Positions 1 to 7,787 of a stretch of DNA of 9,833 nt are shown here, piece by piece (position 1 is the first letter of the stretch; each line of letters begins with the position of its first letter). The position numbers were made by a program, and so were the translations under genes. The stretch lies in contig CAUGJN010000061.1 of NCBI GenBank assembly GCA_959599635.1, positions 1 through 9,833 of the forward strand, in the 5' to 3' direction. The notes beneath the pieces were generated by a model. The model made no database searches, was not told the DNA's origin, and saw only the letters and a list, made by a program, of their open reading frames with translations. This stretch comes from an uncultured Collinsella sp. (GTDB lineage Bacteria; Actinomycetota; Coriobacteriia; Coriobacteriales; Coriobacteriaceae).

Positions 1-1130
1 GATTTTCCCGCCGTAGCTGGATAATCGCCATACTCCAAAGCGCGGTCGGGCGACAACAGCGAACCATAGGTCTTAGCCGAAGTGTCAATCAAAAAATGCG
101 ACGCCTGGACTTTAACCAGGTATTTATTTTTCCTTCCCGCAGCGCACGCGAGCGGCTCACGCGCAAGGAAGAGGTACGGCCCGCCCTCGTTACCGATATA
201 GGTGCCCATATTGCCCAGGCTACCCACACCGTTATACGTCGCCTCAATGGAGAACACGAAGGTGTCGCCCATATACACGGCCTCGAAAGGCGCAACCGAC
301 GAAGGAAGCACCAGCTGAGCTCGCTTCGTATTGTTGCCGTCGGTCAGGTCGATTGCCGTCATACCGTAATAGACGCCCTCATCATTGTGCACGCGGGGCG
401 AGATAGTCAGGATGCCGTCGCTCACGCGCGGGGCGGATGCGAAGCGGCCCGTCGACTTCCAGATAGTCTCAGGCTTGGACTCGCTGGGTGACTGACGGTA
501 GCAGTACGAATCGTTACTCGTCTTGCTGCCGCCGGACGAAGGCATCTTATACCAGATGACCGACGACCCATACGCTGTGAAGAGCGGCGGATCGTAGTTT
601 TCGCCACCGCGGTCGAGCTCGACAGCGTTACCGGTAAGGGAGGAGCCTGCAAGGTTTTGCGCATAGAGTTTCCAAGACGCATTGGCAAAGTTCATCTCGA
701 CCCACGCGAACACGCCATCACCCGCGCGAACGTCGTAAAACGCATAACCGGTTCCCTCAACGGGATCCTCGATAAGTGTAGTAAGCGAGCCATCGCCCAG
801 GTTGAGCACACCAAGCGTATTGGCATGCAGGGCAGAAGCAGGCGCCATCATCGCGGCGGCGTAGTCGCCATCGCAGTAGTACAGCAGCGTGCCCAGCGGC
901 AGCGTCCACGAGGCCGTGGGCTCAAGATCGATATCAACAGCTTCGTACTCATCAGTGATCGAGACAATCTTCGAATCGTCCTTGATAACCTGCGGCTCGC
1001 CGGCGGCATCGTCGCTGCTGCCCGTTTTTTTCGAGCAACCGGCAAGCACCGTGGCAGCGCCCGCGGCAGCACCGCCGAGCACAAAGCCACGGCGCGATAT
1101 TCCATTCTTGATGTGGTCGGCGATACCCAT
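1..1130 (-). CDS. Tat-exported lipoprotein of unknown function (C-terminus cut by window edge)
   Basis: The visible 376 codons begin at ATG 1130-1128 and run off the left edge. The N-terminus carries a twin-arginine motif, S-R-R-G-F-V-L at residues 12-18, then an Ala/Gly-rich hydrophobic stretch and the lipobox L-A-G-C with Cys32 as the probable lipidated residue. This predicts a folded protein exported by Tat and anchored on the outer face of the membrane. After a short Ser/Asp-rich linker the rest is rich in Gly, Tyr, Trp and Thr with many short strand-like segments, which suggests a beta-propeller-like or WD-like sensor/binding fold; I recognise no named domain or catalytic motif. The start overlaps the TAA stop of the upstream TSCPD gene (TAATG), so the two are probably translated together. 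The family is not recognised; lipoprotein identity is well supported, function unknown. Confidence 0.85.
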   Translation of the reverse strand, partial: MGIADHIKNGISRRGFVLGGAAAGAATVLAGCSKKTGSSDDAAGEPQVIKDDSKIVSITDEYEAVDIDLEPTASWTLPLGTLLYYCDGDYAAAMMAPASALHANTLGVLNLGDGSLTTLIEDPVEGTGYAFYDVRAGDGVFAWVEMNFANASWKLYAQNLAGSSLTGNAVELDRGGENYDPPLFTAYGSSVIWYKMPSSGGSKTSNDSYCYRQSPSESKPETIWKSTGRFASAPRVSDGILTISPRVHNDEGVYYGMTAIDLTDGNNTKRAQLVLPSSVAPFEAVYMGDTFVFSIEATYNGVGSLGNMGTYIGNEGGPYLFLAREPLACAAGRKNKYLVKVQASHFLIDTSAKTYGSLLSPDRALEYGDYPATAGK

Positions 1131-1393
1131 TAGGCGATCTCGGCGCGAGCGGCCTCGATAGCGCGCGTGAGCTGATCGGCGCAAGAGGTCTTTTTCATAC
1201 CGCAGGTATTACCGGCGAGAACCTCGATTACGCGATCGGCAGGAGCACCCTCGACCAACTTGGAGATTGCCTTGAGATTGCCGTCACAGCCGCCGGTAAA
1301 CTCAACGCCCAGCACCTTGCTGCCATCGTCAGAGAGATTGAGGTGAATATTGCGAGAGCATACACCCTGCGGCTTGTAGTCAAAACTAATCAT
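1130..1393 (-). CDS. TIGR03905-type TSCPD domain protein (four conserved Cys)
   Basis: A complete 87-residue cytosolic protein. It has the pattern of the small TSCPD family called TIGR03905: G-V-C-S near the N-terminus (Cys12), G-G-C-D-G-N (Cys36), N-T-C-G (Cys64) and the eponymous motif, here T-S-C-A-D (Cys71, with Ala in place of the usual Pro). Four Cys spaced this way suggest metal or Fe-S binding. Related TSCPD domains also occur at the C-terminus of some B12-dependent ribonucleotide reductases, but the role of the stand-alone form is not established. No signal peptide or membrane segment is present. ATG 1393 is preceded by AGAGGGG with a 6-base gap. The stop overlaps the start of the following Tat lipoprotein by one base, so they probably form an operon. 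Family call firm; function unknown. Confidence 0.88.
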   Translation of the reverse strand: MISFDYKPQGVCSRNIHLNLSDDGSKVLGVEFTGGCDGNLKAISKLVEGAPADRVIEVLAGNTCGMKKTSCADQLTRAIEAARAEIA

Positions 1394-1399
1394 TGAGAT

Positions 1400-1434
1400 C
1401 CCCTCTCAGAAAGAAATTTCAGACGTCTATTATC
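1400..1434 (-). promoter_or_regulatory. Possible -10 element and ribosome binding site of the TSCPD-lipoprotein operon
   Basis: In the 113-base gap after the diguanylate cyclase gene, a GATAAT hexamer (1434-1429) could be a -10 box and AGAGGGG (1406-1400) is the ribosome binding site. I see no good -35 at 16-18 bases upstream of GATAAT and no terminator hairpin after the cyclase stop. The TSCPD pair might instead be read through from the signalling operon. The ribosome site is fairly certain, the promoter is weak. Confidence 0.35.
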
Positions 1435-1506
1435 CCCGTCCGAGGCGATAAAGTATCGCGGGCACCGATTCAACATCCTACGATGCATGGACTCGTGGGG
1501 GCAAGA

Positions 1507-3306
1507 TTAGCAGTCCGTACCCTGTGCGTGGACCGTGCGCTTCTCCCGATACATATCGTGGTCGGCGACACGATATGTATCGGCCAGCGTATTTCCAGCC
1601 GTCTCGACGGTCGCCACGCCAATCGACGCGCTGACCGTCAGGGCCTCATCACTTACCGCGGCAAGACCGAGACGAAGATCCTGTTCCAGCCCGAGCGCAG
1701 ACTCGTTGTCAGTATGGGGGCAAACCAGCAAAAACTCGTCGCCGCCAACGCGCATCGGCAGGTAATCCGCACCAGCCACCCGCCGCAGCACGGACGCCGT
1801 CCGTCGCAGCAGTTCATCCCCCATCTCGTGACCATAGATGTCGTTGGTCCGCTTGAGATAATTGCAGTCCACCATAATCACGCTCACGGGCAAGCCCTCG
1901 TTTACCAGGCTATCTCCGCGCGATTCAAGATAGTTACGGTTGCGAAGCCCCGTCAGTTTATCTTGGTATGACAGCTCCTCGGCATGCTTGACCATCGAGA
2001 TGTTGTGCGTCGCCACGACGACCGACTCCAGCCGGCCTTGCTCATCGCGATGCTGGGGAACAACCTGCAGCGAGTACCAAGCGCCTCGACAATCTCGCAC
2101 CTCGGCAGCCAAGTACGGTACGCCCTCCATACGTTCGCGAAGCGTACTTATATCTACGAGTCCCACAACCGCTTCGCGGCTTTCGGGGCTCACGATATCC
2201 CGGCAGACCGTGTCCATAAAGTCATATGCCTCGCTGTGCTCGGCAAATATCTTCGCTATCGCCGGCGACATATTGATTCCCTCGATCTCGAGGGTGTCGA
2301 GATGCAAAAGGAAGGTCGAATCGTAGATGGCGCTTATGGCATTGATAATGCCGAGCTGTTTATCCTTTTCGACCAAATTGCGGTGGTCAACGATATTTCG
2401 AGCCAACAGCACCACGACCCAAAACGCAAGGCTCACCAAGACGCCAGCGGCGACAAATGTAATCCTGCCAGACATGACCTCAGATTTGGGATACAGCGCA
2501 AACAGGCGGTAGTCCTTATACGCCGCACGCACGGCATACCAGGTAGCCCCCCGATATTCGACACGTGTTAGACCTTCGTCTTTCCAGTCAATTCCACTAT
2601 CGACGAGAAGTCGAGCAAGGGTTATATCGACGGTCGAATCGTTTGAGGAAACAATTTGCACACCACGCATCACAAGCACCGTTGGACCCTGATGGAACGT
2701 ATTGTTCACGAGCACGTCGGCAATCATGTATGAATAATCATCGGCGGGCTCAGACGCAAGCGATTGATACCCCAACGCCACCCCATCAGCGTACGGAATA
2801 GCACTCACGGCAAAATCGACGCCGCGACGCTCTACGACGGTCGAGTAGGACACTTTGGAGCCTCGATACATCGATGCGACCGACGAACAGGCCAGCTCCT
2901 CTCGCCACAGCATCAGCGGATCGCGACCGTCGACATCGTAATGAGCGACCATATGGCCGTCGGCGTCCATGACCAGCATTCCCGAAAGGTGCTCGTTGTG
3001 GACATACTCCTCGACCAGTGCATCGTTAATTTCGACGCGGTCAGACGGCAAGAACGTCGCGAACGACTCGACCGCGGCATCCAAATTGTGCGTCGCCTCG
3101 GTTTTTCTTCCCTGCTCATATCGGTCATATTTTTCGCAGGCGGCCTGTAAAAACACCATGGCTTCCCGGCCAAACCCAAGCGTCTTATCGAGGCAGCGAT
3201 GCGTGCCGACCGTATACAGCAGGCCCAACAAGACAATGCTGGTCACAACGGCGACAGCCGCGGTAACTAAATGCTTTCGATGCAAGCGGCGCTCATCATT
3301 TGTCAT
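1507..3306 (-). CDS. Membrane diguanylate cyclase: extracytoplasmic sensor, PAS-like domain, GGDEF
   Basis: This 599-residue protein should make the second messenger c-di-GMP from two GTP. One membrane span is near residues 12-34 and a second near 283-303; the roughly 245 residues between them lie outside the cell and have the size of a Cache-like sensor, though I cannot name it. A PAS-like segment follows at about 315-430, then the GGDEF domain at about 440-592. Seen directly: D-K-L-T-G-L-R-N-R at 449-457, the metal/substrate segment D480-x-N482-x-L-K with N488-D489, and an intact G-G-D-E-F at 521-525, so catalysis is expected. The inhibitory RxxD site normally nine residues before GGDEF is missing (Gly512, Tyr515 at those positions). 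ATG 3306 overlaps the stop of the upstream solute-binding protein gene (ATGA), which implies coupled translation and a joint role. Confidence 0.93.
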   Translation of the reverse strand: MTNDERRLHRKHLVTAAVAVVTSIVLLGLLYTVGTHRCLDKTLGFGREAMVFLQAACEKYDRYEQGRKTEATHNLDAAVESFATFLPSDRVEINDALVEEYVHNEHLSGMLVMDADGHMVAHYDVDGRDPLMLWREELACSSVASMYRGSKVSYSTVVERRGVDFAVSAIPYADGVALGYQSLASEPADDYSYMIADVLVNNTFHQGPTVLVMRGVQIVSSNDSTVDITLARLLVDSGIDWKDEGLTRVEYRGATWYAVRAAYKDYRLFALYPKSEVMSGRITFVAAGVLVSLAFWVVVLLARNIVDHRNLVEKDKQLGIINAISAIYDSTFLLHLDTLEIEGINMSPAIAKIFAEHSEAYDFMDTVCRDIVSPESREAVVGLVDISTLRERMEGVPYLAAEVRDCRGAWYSLQVVPQHRDEQGRLESVVVATHNISMVKHAEELSYQDKLTGLRNRNYLESRGDSLVNEGLPVSVIMVDCNYLKRTNDIYGHEMGDELLRRTASVLRRVAGADYLPMRVGGDEFLLVCPHTDNESALGLEQDLRLGLAAVSDEALTVSASIGVATVETAGNTLADTYRVADHDMYREKRTVHAQGTDC

Positions 3307-4139
3307 GATTCCGCTCCTTGCCTGCCTGTCGTCGCCCCTGCCTTGTAACTGTCCACAATGCGCTCAATCGTGTCATCTCGGTCCATGTCGAACAGCACGG
3401 TATTGAGGTTTTTGACGTACTCCCCCTCATAGCTGTTCTCAAACGCAACGCCCAGGTCAACTGTCATAACGTTGTCGGCAAACACACGATAAACACCGGG
3501 ATACTGCGCGACGAGCCGGTCGAGCGATTGAACGTCCGCCATCCAACAGTCAACATAACCTTTGACCAGGGCAGCTTTGCAGAGTTCGGCAGAGCCATAT
3601 GATTTGATGTGCACATCCGGCGAGATTTCCAGATCCCCCGCAAGCAATCGGCGTTCACTCACCGAGCCCGCAATCACCGCAATGGTCTTGCTTTCATCGA
3701 GATGCGCCAAGGACTTGATACCACTCGTTTTCTTGGCGGCAACCGAAACCGTCACGGTGAGATACGGCTCAGTCCAGTAATAATCATCTTCGCGATAACA
3801 GGGCGAATAGTCGCACCACAGACAATCGATATCGCCGTTTTTGAGCAGGCGATCGCGATCATTCCAAGATATGTCAACAAATTGCGGTTTGATTCCAGCA
3901 CGCTTGCAGGCCTCACGCGCGATATCGATATCGATACCGGCGTAATCGCCCGTGGTATCGATATACACATAGGGATCGTTATCCGTAACGCCGATTTTGA
4001 GTACCGGAAGATCCTTGTCGGTTTCATTCGAGGAGGGAGAGCTGTTTCGAGCGGTATACGTCAGGGCGACCGCACAGGCGGCAACAAGGAGTATGAGCAC
4101 AGACGAGACAATGGTGGCTCGCTTGATACGTCTGGGCAC
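3303..4139 (-). CDS. Family 3 extracellular solute-binding protein, likely sensor partner of the diguanylate cyclase
   Basis: The protein is 278 residues. Residues 1-7 are basic and 8-29 hydrophobic. V-A-A-C22 is a passable lipobox, but hydrophobic residues continue after it, so it may be a signal anchor instead; either way the rest lies outside the cell. From about residue 46 it follows the family 3 (amino-acid-type) pattern: L-K-I-G-V, then G-D-Y-A-G-I-D-I-D-I-A near 64-74, and the ligand segment S-P-C-Y-R116 followed by Y-Y-W-T-E-P-Y, where the Arg usually grips the ligand carboxylate. No permease or ATPase gene is nearby; the next gene, overlapping by four bases, is a membrane diguanylate cyclase. 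I infer that it presents a small ligand to that cyclase. The start is GTG at 4139, with AAGGAGG unusually close (3-base gap); no other start codon lies in frame upstream for at least 30 bases. Confidence 0.9.
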   Translation of the reverse strand: MPRRIKRATIVSSVLILLVAACAVALTYTARNSSPSSNETDKDLPVLKIGVTDNDPYVYIDTTGDYAGIDIDIAREACKRAGIKPQFVDISWNDRDRLLKNGDIDCLWCDYSPCYREDDYYWTEPYLTVTVSVAAKKTSGIKSLAHLDESKTIAVIAGSVSERRLLAGDLEISPDVHIKSYGSAELCKAALVKGYVDCWMADVQSLDRLVAQYPGVYRVFADNVMTVDLGVAFENSYEGEYVKNLNTVLFDMDRDDTIERIVDSYKAGATTGRQGAES

Positions 4140-4172
4140 GCGCCTCCTTTCATCGAAACAGCAGTAGGATTC

Positions 4173-4178
4173 ATTTTA
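4173..4178 (-). promoter_or_regulatory. Possible -10 box of the solute-binding protein / diguanylate cyclase operon
   Basis: TAAAAT (five of six bases of the -10 consensus) lies in the short stretch between the terminator at 4203-4235 and GTG 4139. A start near 4166 would give a leader of about 27 bases containing AAGGAGG. No convincing -35 is visible, because the terminator sits close behind it. Confidence 0.3.
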
Positions 4179-4202
4179 TTACCGGGAGCCGATTCAGCAG
4201 CG

Positions 4203-4235
4203 AAAAAAGCGCCTCGCCCAAGACGGGCAAGGCGC
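4203..4235 (-). terminator. Rho-independent terminator after the surface protein gene
   Basis: On the minus strand an 11-base-pair stem (arms 4235-4225 and 4219-4209, one G-U pair) with a 5-base loop is followed by six T's (4208-4203). The + strand has no T run, so it acts only on leftward transcripts. It ends the surface-protein transcript and separates it from the signalling operon. Because it directly follows the purB 3'-end copy, it may once have been the terminator of purB itself. Confidence 0.88.
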
Positions 4236-4278
4236 CAATGGTTGAAATGCATCTGCGGGCGGTCGAATTAGGTCAACC

Positions 4279-4335
4279 CTACTCGAAGCTCAGCTGCTCC
4301 AGGCGATCGAAGACCGTGTCGATACGGGTGACGAG
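4279..4335 (-). pseudogene. Displaced purB 3'-end fragment (last 18 codons plus stop)
   Basis: Reading leftward from 4335 this stretch encodes L-V-T-R-I-D-T-V-F-D-R-L-E-Q-L-S-F-E and a TAG stop at 4281-4279. The end of intact purB reads F-L-T-R-I-D-T-V-F-D-R-L-E-Q-L-E-F. At DNA level 4293-4334 matches 8009-8050 at 39 of 42 bases; two of the three differences are third-codon changes (GAC/GAT, CGT/CGC). It begins nine bases after the surface protein stop codon and has no start of its own. It is a remnant or duplicate of the purB end in the same orientation, placed 3.7 kb from the real one, and forms a direct repeat around the surface-protein cassette. Confidence 0.85.
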
Positions 4336-4344
4336 CGGGGTACC

Positions 4345-7300
4345 CTAACGCTCGAAACGTTTACGCATAAGAGCGAAAGCGATCAGCGCAACGCCTGCGA
4401 CAGTAGCAATAAAGGCAACCGCAAGGGCCTGGTCGCCTGTATTGGCGAGCGCGCCCTTAGTAGCCTTAACAGACTTTTTGGTCACCTTAGTCGTCGTCTG
4501 CTGACTAGGCTGGGACGGCGTCACGGGCTGCGTAGGCTGAACCGGCTCACCATTGGCCTCCTCGCCCGTCACCACGTACGTCGAGAAGTGGCTCGTGCGG
4601 AAGCAAAGGGAGTCGCCCTCGGTCCACGTATCCATAGCCTGAGTGGAACCATCCTCGGCAACGTAGAGCACCTTGAGATTGGTGAGCACCTTCATGGCTG
4701 CGGTCATCTTGACGCGAACGATGAAGGACATGCCATCGAAGTCCTCGATAACCTCGCCATTCTTGAGAAGCTTGATATCGAGCTTCTCGGCAACCTTGGT
4801 AGCCCCCTGCTCAAGGCCGGAAATCGTAGCATTGGCGGCGTCGGTAAGATTTGTCGGTTCCTCGACCACAAGAGAGATGCTGTTGTTCTGGGCAATGCCG
4901 GCAGCGACATTGTTCTCGGCGCTTACGCTAACGTCCGTTCCGTTGCTACCCGCAACGCCCGCAATGGTCTTTGCCGTTACGGTAACGGCGCAGGTCGCGG
5001 TTTTGTCGCCACAGGTGGCGGTAATCGTGACGGTGCCGGCCTTAAGCGGCGTCACGACGCCGTCTTTAACCGTAGCAATCGACGAATCGCTGGAGGTCCA
5101 GCTCACGGTCGCATCGTCTGCATCTGCAGGAGTCACTGTTGCGGAGAGCTTTGCGGAGGCGTCGCCTACGGTAAAGGAAAGGTTCGTCTTGTTGAGCTCA
5201 ACCTTCTGGGCGGGATTGGTCACGCTCACCGAAACGGTCTGGGAGAGCGACCCCGCGGTGATGACGAATGAACCGGAACCAGTCTTGAGGGCAGTGACGG
5301 TGTAGGAGCCATCGCCGTTGTCGACAACCTTAAATGCCTTCGAGGCACCCGTGTCATCCAGAGCGAGCTTGGTCTCGTCGACCTCACCTGCCAGGGCTCC
5401 GGCAAGAGAGGCTTTTACGGTACCTTCTTCACCCTTCGCAAGGTTGAGGGAGGACTGATCGACTGTAAGACTCGTTGCGGGATTAGAGACGGTCACCGCG
5501 CAATCCTGAGAATAGGTGCCATCTTCGGTCGAAGCAGTGATGGTCGCGGCGCCCTTGGAAACAGACGTCACTTTGCCGGTTTGATCGACCGTAGCGACGC
5601 TCTCGTTACTGGACTTCCAGACAACCGTCTGGTCAGCCTCCGCGGGAACGACCGTTGCCTTAAGCTGCTCGGTTGCAGCGCCCACAAGCGTGACCTTCTG
5701 CTTATCGAGTGTGATACCCGTTGCAGGTTGAATAACCGTCACCTTGCACGTGGCGCTATACTCGCCGTCCTCAGTGGTAACGGTGATCGTGGCAGCACCG
5801 GCCTTGACTGGGGTCACGACGCCGTCCGCAACCGTGGCGACCTCCGGGTCGCTCGAAGACCAGGACACATTCTTATTCGTTGCATTGTTGGGCTCAACCG
5901 TCGCGGTCAACGTCGAGGGCTCTCCGCCCACAGCAAGCTTAAGATTCGATGCGCTGAGGCTGACGCCCGAGACCTTTACGACCGGAGTGGTTACCGTAAT
6001 TGTATCCGTGGTTGCAGAGACCCCATCAACCGTTGCCGTGATCGTGGCGTCACCGTCCCCGACAGCGGTAACAAGACCGTTAGCGTCAACGGTAAGGACG
6101 CTCTCGTTGGAAGAGGACCAAACAACTTGGCTGGCCTTATCGTCAGGGGAAACCTTTGCCTTCAACTGCTGAGTCGTGCCCTTGTCCATAGATGTTGAGT
6201 AACCATCCGCAATGGAAACCGTCGTTTTTGCAGGTTCCTCGCCAGGCTTGACGACATGAACGGTCATCGTGTCACAGAGACGACCACCCAAGTACATTGA
6301 AACCGTTGCATCGCCGTAACTATGAGGCACTAAATACCCCAAGTAACTGCCACCATTAAACATCGGTCCTTTTACCTCAAGGACATCCGGATTATCTGAA
6401 GTGAAAGAATACTTTGCGCCGGCATAGGAGTCCATCAATTCCTCAGCGCTTTTGCTCAGCACGCCCTTTGGATATTCAAACCCCCTGTCACATTCCAGCC
6501 AAAGCCAATCTTTGGATATACTATCTGAACTGACCTCACAGGGAAATGTATAATCGCTCGACACAAACTTAGCCTTCGAAAGGCTCACTTCCGCAGGGTC
6601 GACAACCTCTATCTCAAAGGGATGGTCATTGCCAAGGCCATCACGAGCATGAGCCTTAACGGTGCCAGGCTTTATTGCCTTAAACGAGTTTTCACCATCG
6701 ATAAGCTCAACGACATCGTTGCTTTCCAGAGAATAGGCTACAGCGCCAAAGTCCGCACCCCAATGTGCGCGCTGGCATGCCTTCAGTACTTCATTTGGAG
6801 AAACGTTGAGAATGGCAGTCAGATAATAGCTGTCCCCAACCAGCATCTTTTGCTTTTTGTTCCCACGCTCATTGAATCCGGGCTCCTGATTCTCGGTTAC
6901 AACATCACATAGCTTCTTCGTCTCAACTTCACCGTTGCAATAGTCGACAAGAACCTTGGCCTCTTTGGCATCTTTCGACAACGCCTCGAGTTGCAAAGAA
7001 GCGCTTAGCTCGGAAGTTCCATATGATGAATAATTCGAATTCACCCTTGCCTGGACTTTGGAATCCTTTGAGGGGTCTTCCTTAATAACAAAATATGTGG
7101 CCGCACGGCTCTCGTCCACGGGACGAACGTCAACTCTCCCCTCTAGTAATGCATAATGCGTGTTCCCGCATTTTTGCGGACAATCATCCGTGTAACCCAG
7201 CGTTGCGGTGTTTGTCGTCGCACCAGATTGGTCGTAAGAAACGAAACTGACCTTAATTGTATTGACTTTAGCCACACTTTTAATCTTAAGAGAACCGTTT

Positions 7301-7695
7301 AAACTCTCGTCGGTCTTGCTCTTCAGGGTTATAGTCGTTGTGCCAACTTTGGTGGGGCTAATTGTCAATACCCAACTATGTGACTCATAACTTACCTTAG
7401 CGATATCCTCGTCAGACGATGTGATATCGATATCGCTAGGGTCAATGTGCGCCCATTCGTGATTTTTATTAAAAAAGGAAAGCCTTCCTTTCACCGTCTG
7501 TCCAACAGCGACATCAAATTCTGACCACACGTCGCCTGTAGACGAATCGTATGGGAGAAACGATGCACCCATGGAACCGTCCTGCGACTCCAGCATGACA
7601 GCATCCGCATGCGGGGCGGCCACCGTCAGCCCAAACGTTGCCGCCGTTAAAGCAACACAGATGCCTGTGGCCATCCTCCAAAGCCCTTTTCTCAT
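4345..7695 (-). CDS. Sortase-anchored surface protein with BIG2-type Ig-like repeats and LANTG signal
   Basis: A large cell-wall protein, 1116 residues from ATG 7695. Basic residues, then a hydrophobic stretch near 8-26 and a likely cleavage after A-D-A (about 32) form a Sec signal peptide. Residues about 33-490 are unfamiliar, with one Ig-like stretch near 60-140 and several Cys. Five Ig-like units follow, starting near 491, 572, 658, 740 and 829; four show the BIG2 marks (W-S-S-S/T-S, V-A-T-V, A-T-I-T) and the fourth is divergent. A mixed alpha/beta segment (about 909-1050), a Pro/Thr/Gln linker, L-A-N-T-G (1083-1087), a membrane span and a basic R-K-R-F-E-R tail complete a sortase signal. 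A likely role is adhesion; the ligand is unknown. GTG 7740 is a possible earlier start, but it adds residues unlike a signal peptide; neither start has a well-spaced ribosome site. G+C drops to about 40% in the N-terminal half. Confidence 0.9.
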   Translation of the reverse strand: MRKGLWRMATGICVALTAATFGLTVAAPHADAVMLESQDGSMGASFLPYDSSTGDVWSEFDVAVGQTVKGRLSFFNKNHEWAHIDPSDIDITSSDEDIAKVSYESHSWVLTISPTKVGTTTITLKSKTDESLNGSLKIKSVAKVNTIKVSFVSYDQSGATTNTATLGYTDDCPQKCGNTHYALLEGRVDVRPVDESRAATYFVIKEDPSKDSKVQARVNSNYSSYGTSELSASLQLEALSKDAKEAKVLVDYCNGEVETKKLCDVVTENQEPGFNERGNKKQKMLVGDSYYLTAILNVSPNEVLKACQRAHWGADFGAVAYSLESNDVVELIDGENSFKAIKPGTVKAHARDGLGNDHPFEIEVVDPAEVSLSKAKFVSSDYTFPCEVSSDSISKDWLWLECDRGFEYPKGVLSKSAEELMDSYAGAKYSFTSDNPDVLEVKGPMFNGGSYLGYLVPHSYGDATVSMYLGGRLCDTMTVHVVKPGEEPAKTTVSIADGYSTSMDKGTTQQLKAKVSPDDKASQVVWSSSNESVLTVDANGLVTAVGDGDATITATVDGVSATTDTITVTTPVVKVSGVSLSASNLKLAVGGEPSTLTATVEPNNATNKNVSWSSSDPEVATVADGVVTPVKAGAATITVTTEDGEYSATCKVTVIQPATGITLDKQKVTLVGAATEQLKATVVPAEADQTVVWKSSNESVATVDQTGKVTSVSKGAATITASTEDGTYSQDCAVTVSNPATSLTVDQSSLNLAKGEEGTVKASLAGALAGEVDETKLALDDTGASKAFKVVDNGDGSYTVTALKTGSGSFVITAGSLSQTVSVSVTNPAQKVELNKTNLSFTVGDASAKLSATVTPADADDATVSWTSSDSSIATVKDGVVTPLKAGTVTITATCGDKTATCAVTVTAKTIAGVAGSNGTDVSVSAENNVAAGIAQNNSISLVVEEPTNLTDAANATISGLEQGATKVAEKLDIKLLKNGEVIEDFDGMSFIVRVKMTAAMKVLTNLKVLYVAEDGSTQAMDTWTEGDSLCFRTSHFSTYVVTGEEANGEPVQPTQPVTPSQPSQQTTTKVTKKSVKATKGALANTGDQALAVAFIATVAGVALIAFALMRKRFER

Positions 7696-7755
7696 TCCCC
7701 TAAGTCCAATCTCTCGTGAAAATGCAGTATTCTCCCACACATTAAAATTGACTTA

Positions 7756-7787
7756 AGGATACCCCCCCCCCCGACTGAGACTGGCAA
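7756..7787 (-). promoter_or_regulatory. Candidate promoter with the poly-G run in its spacer
   Basis: On the minus strand TTGCCA (7787-7782, five of six to the -35 consensus) and TATCCT (7761-7756, four of six to the -10) are separated by 20 bases, eleven of which are the G run. Twenty is longer than the usual 16-18, so as written the promoter should be weak; loss of three G's would give a spacer of 17. A start near 7749 would give a leader of roughly 50 bases before ATG 7695. Inferred from sequence only. Confidence 0.35.
7762..7772. repeat. Homopolymer of 11 C (+ strand) / 11 G (- strand)
   Basis: Eleven uninterrupted C's on the + strand lie about 67 bases before ATG 7695 of the surface protein. 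Runs of this length slip during replication, and poly-G/C runs in promoters or at gene starts are a known basis of phase variation of surface proteins in other bacteria. The exact length may vary between cells or reads. Confidence 0.95.

Noticed and set aside
1984..2571. + strand frame of 195 codons opposite the diguanylate cyclase
   Set aside because: No ribosome site or recognisable domain; the opposite strand encodes PAS-like and GGDEF domains.
4588..6198. Several + strand open frames of 140-230 codons inside the surface protein gene
   Set aside because: They lie opposite the repetitive Ig-like stalk and repeat with its periodicity; the minus strand carries a signal peptide, Ig repeats and sorting signal.
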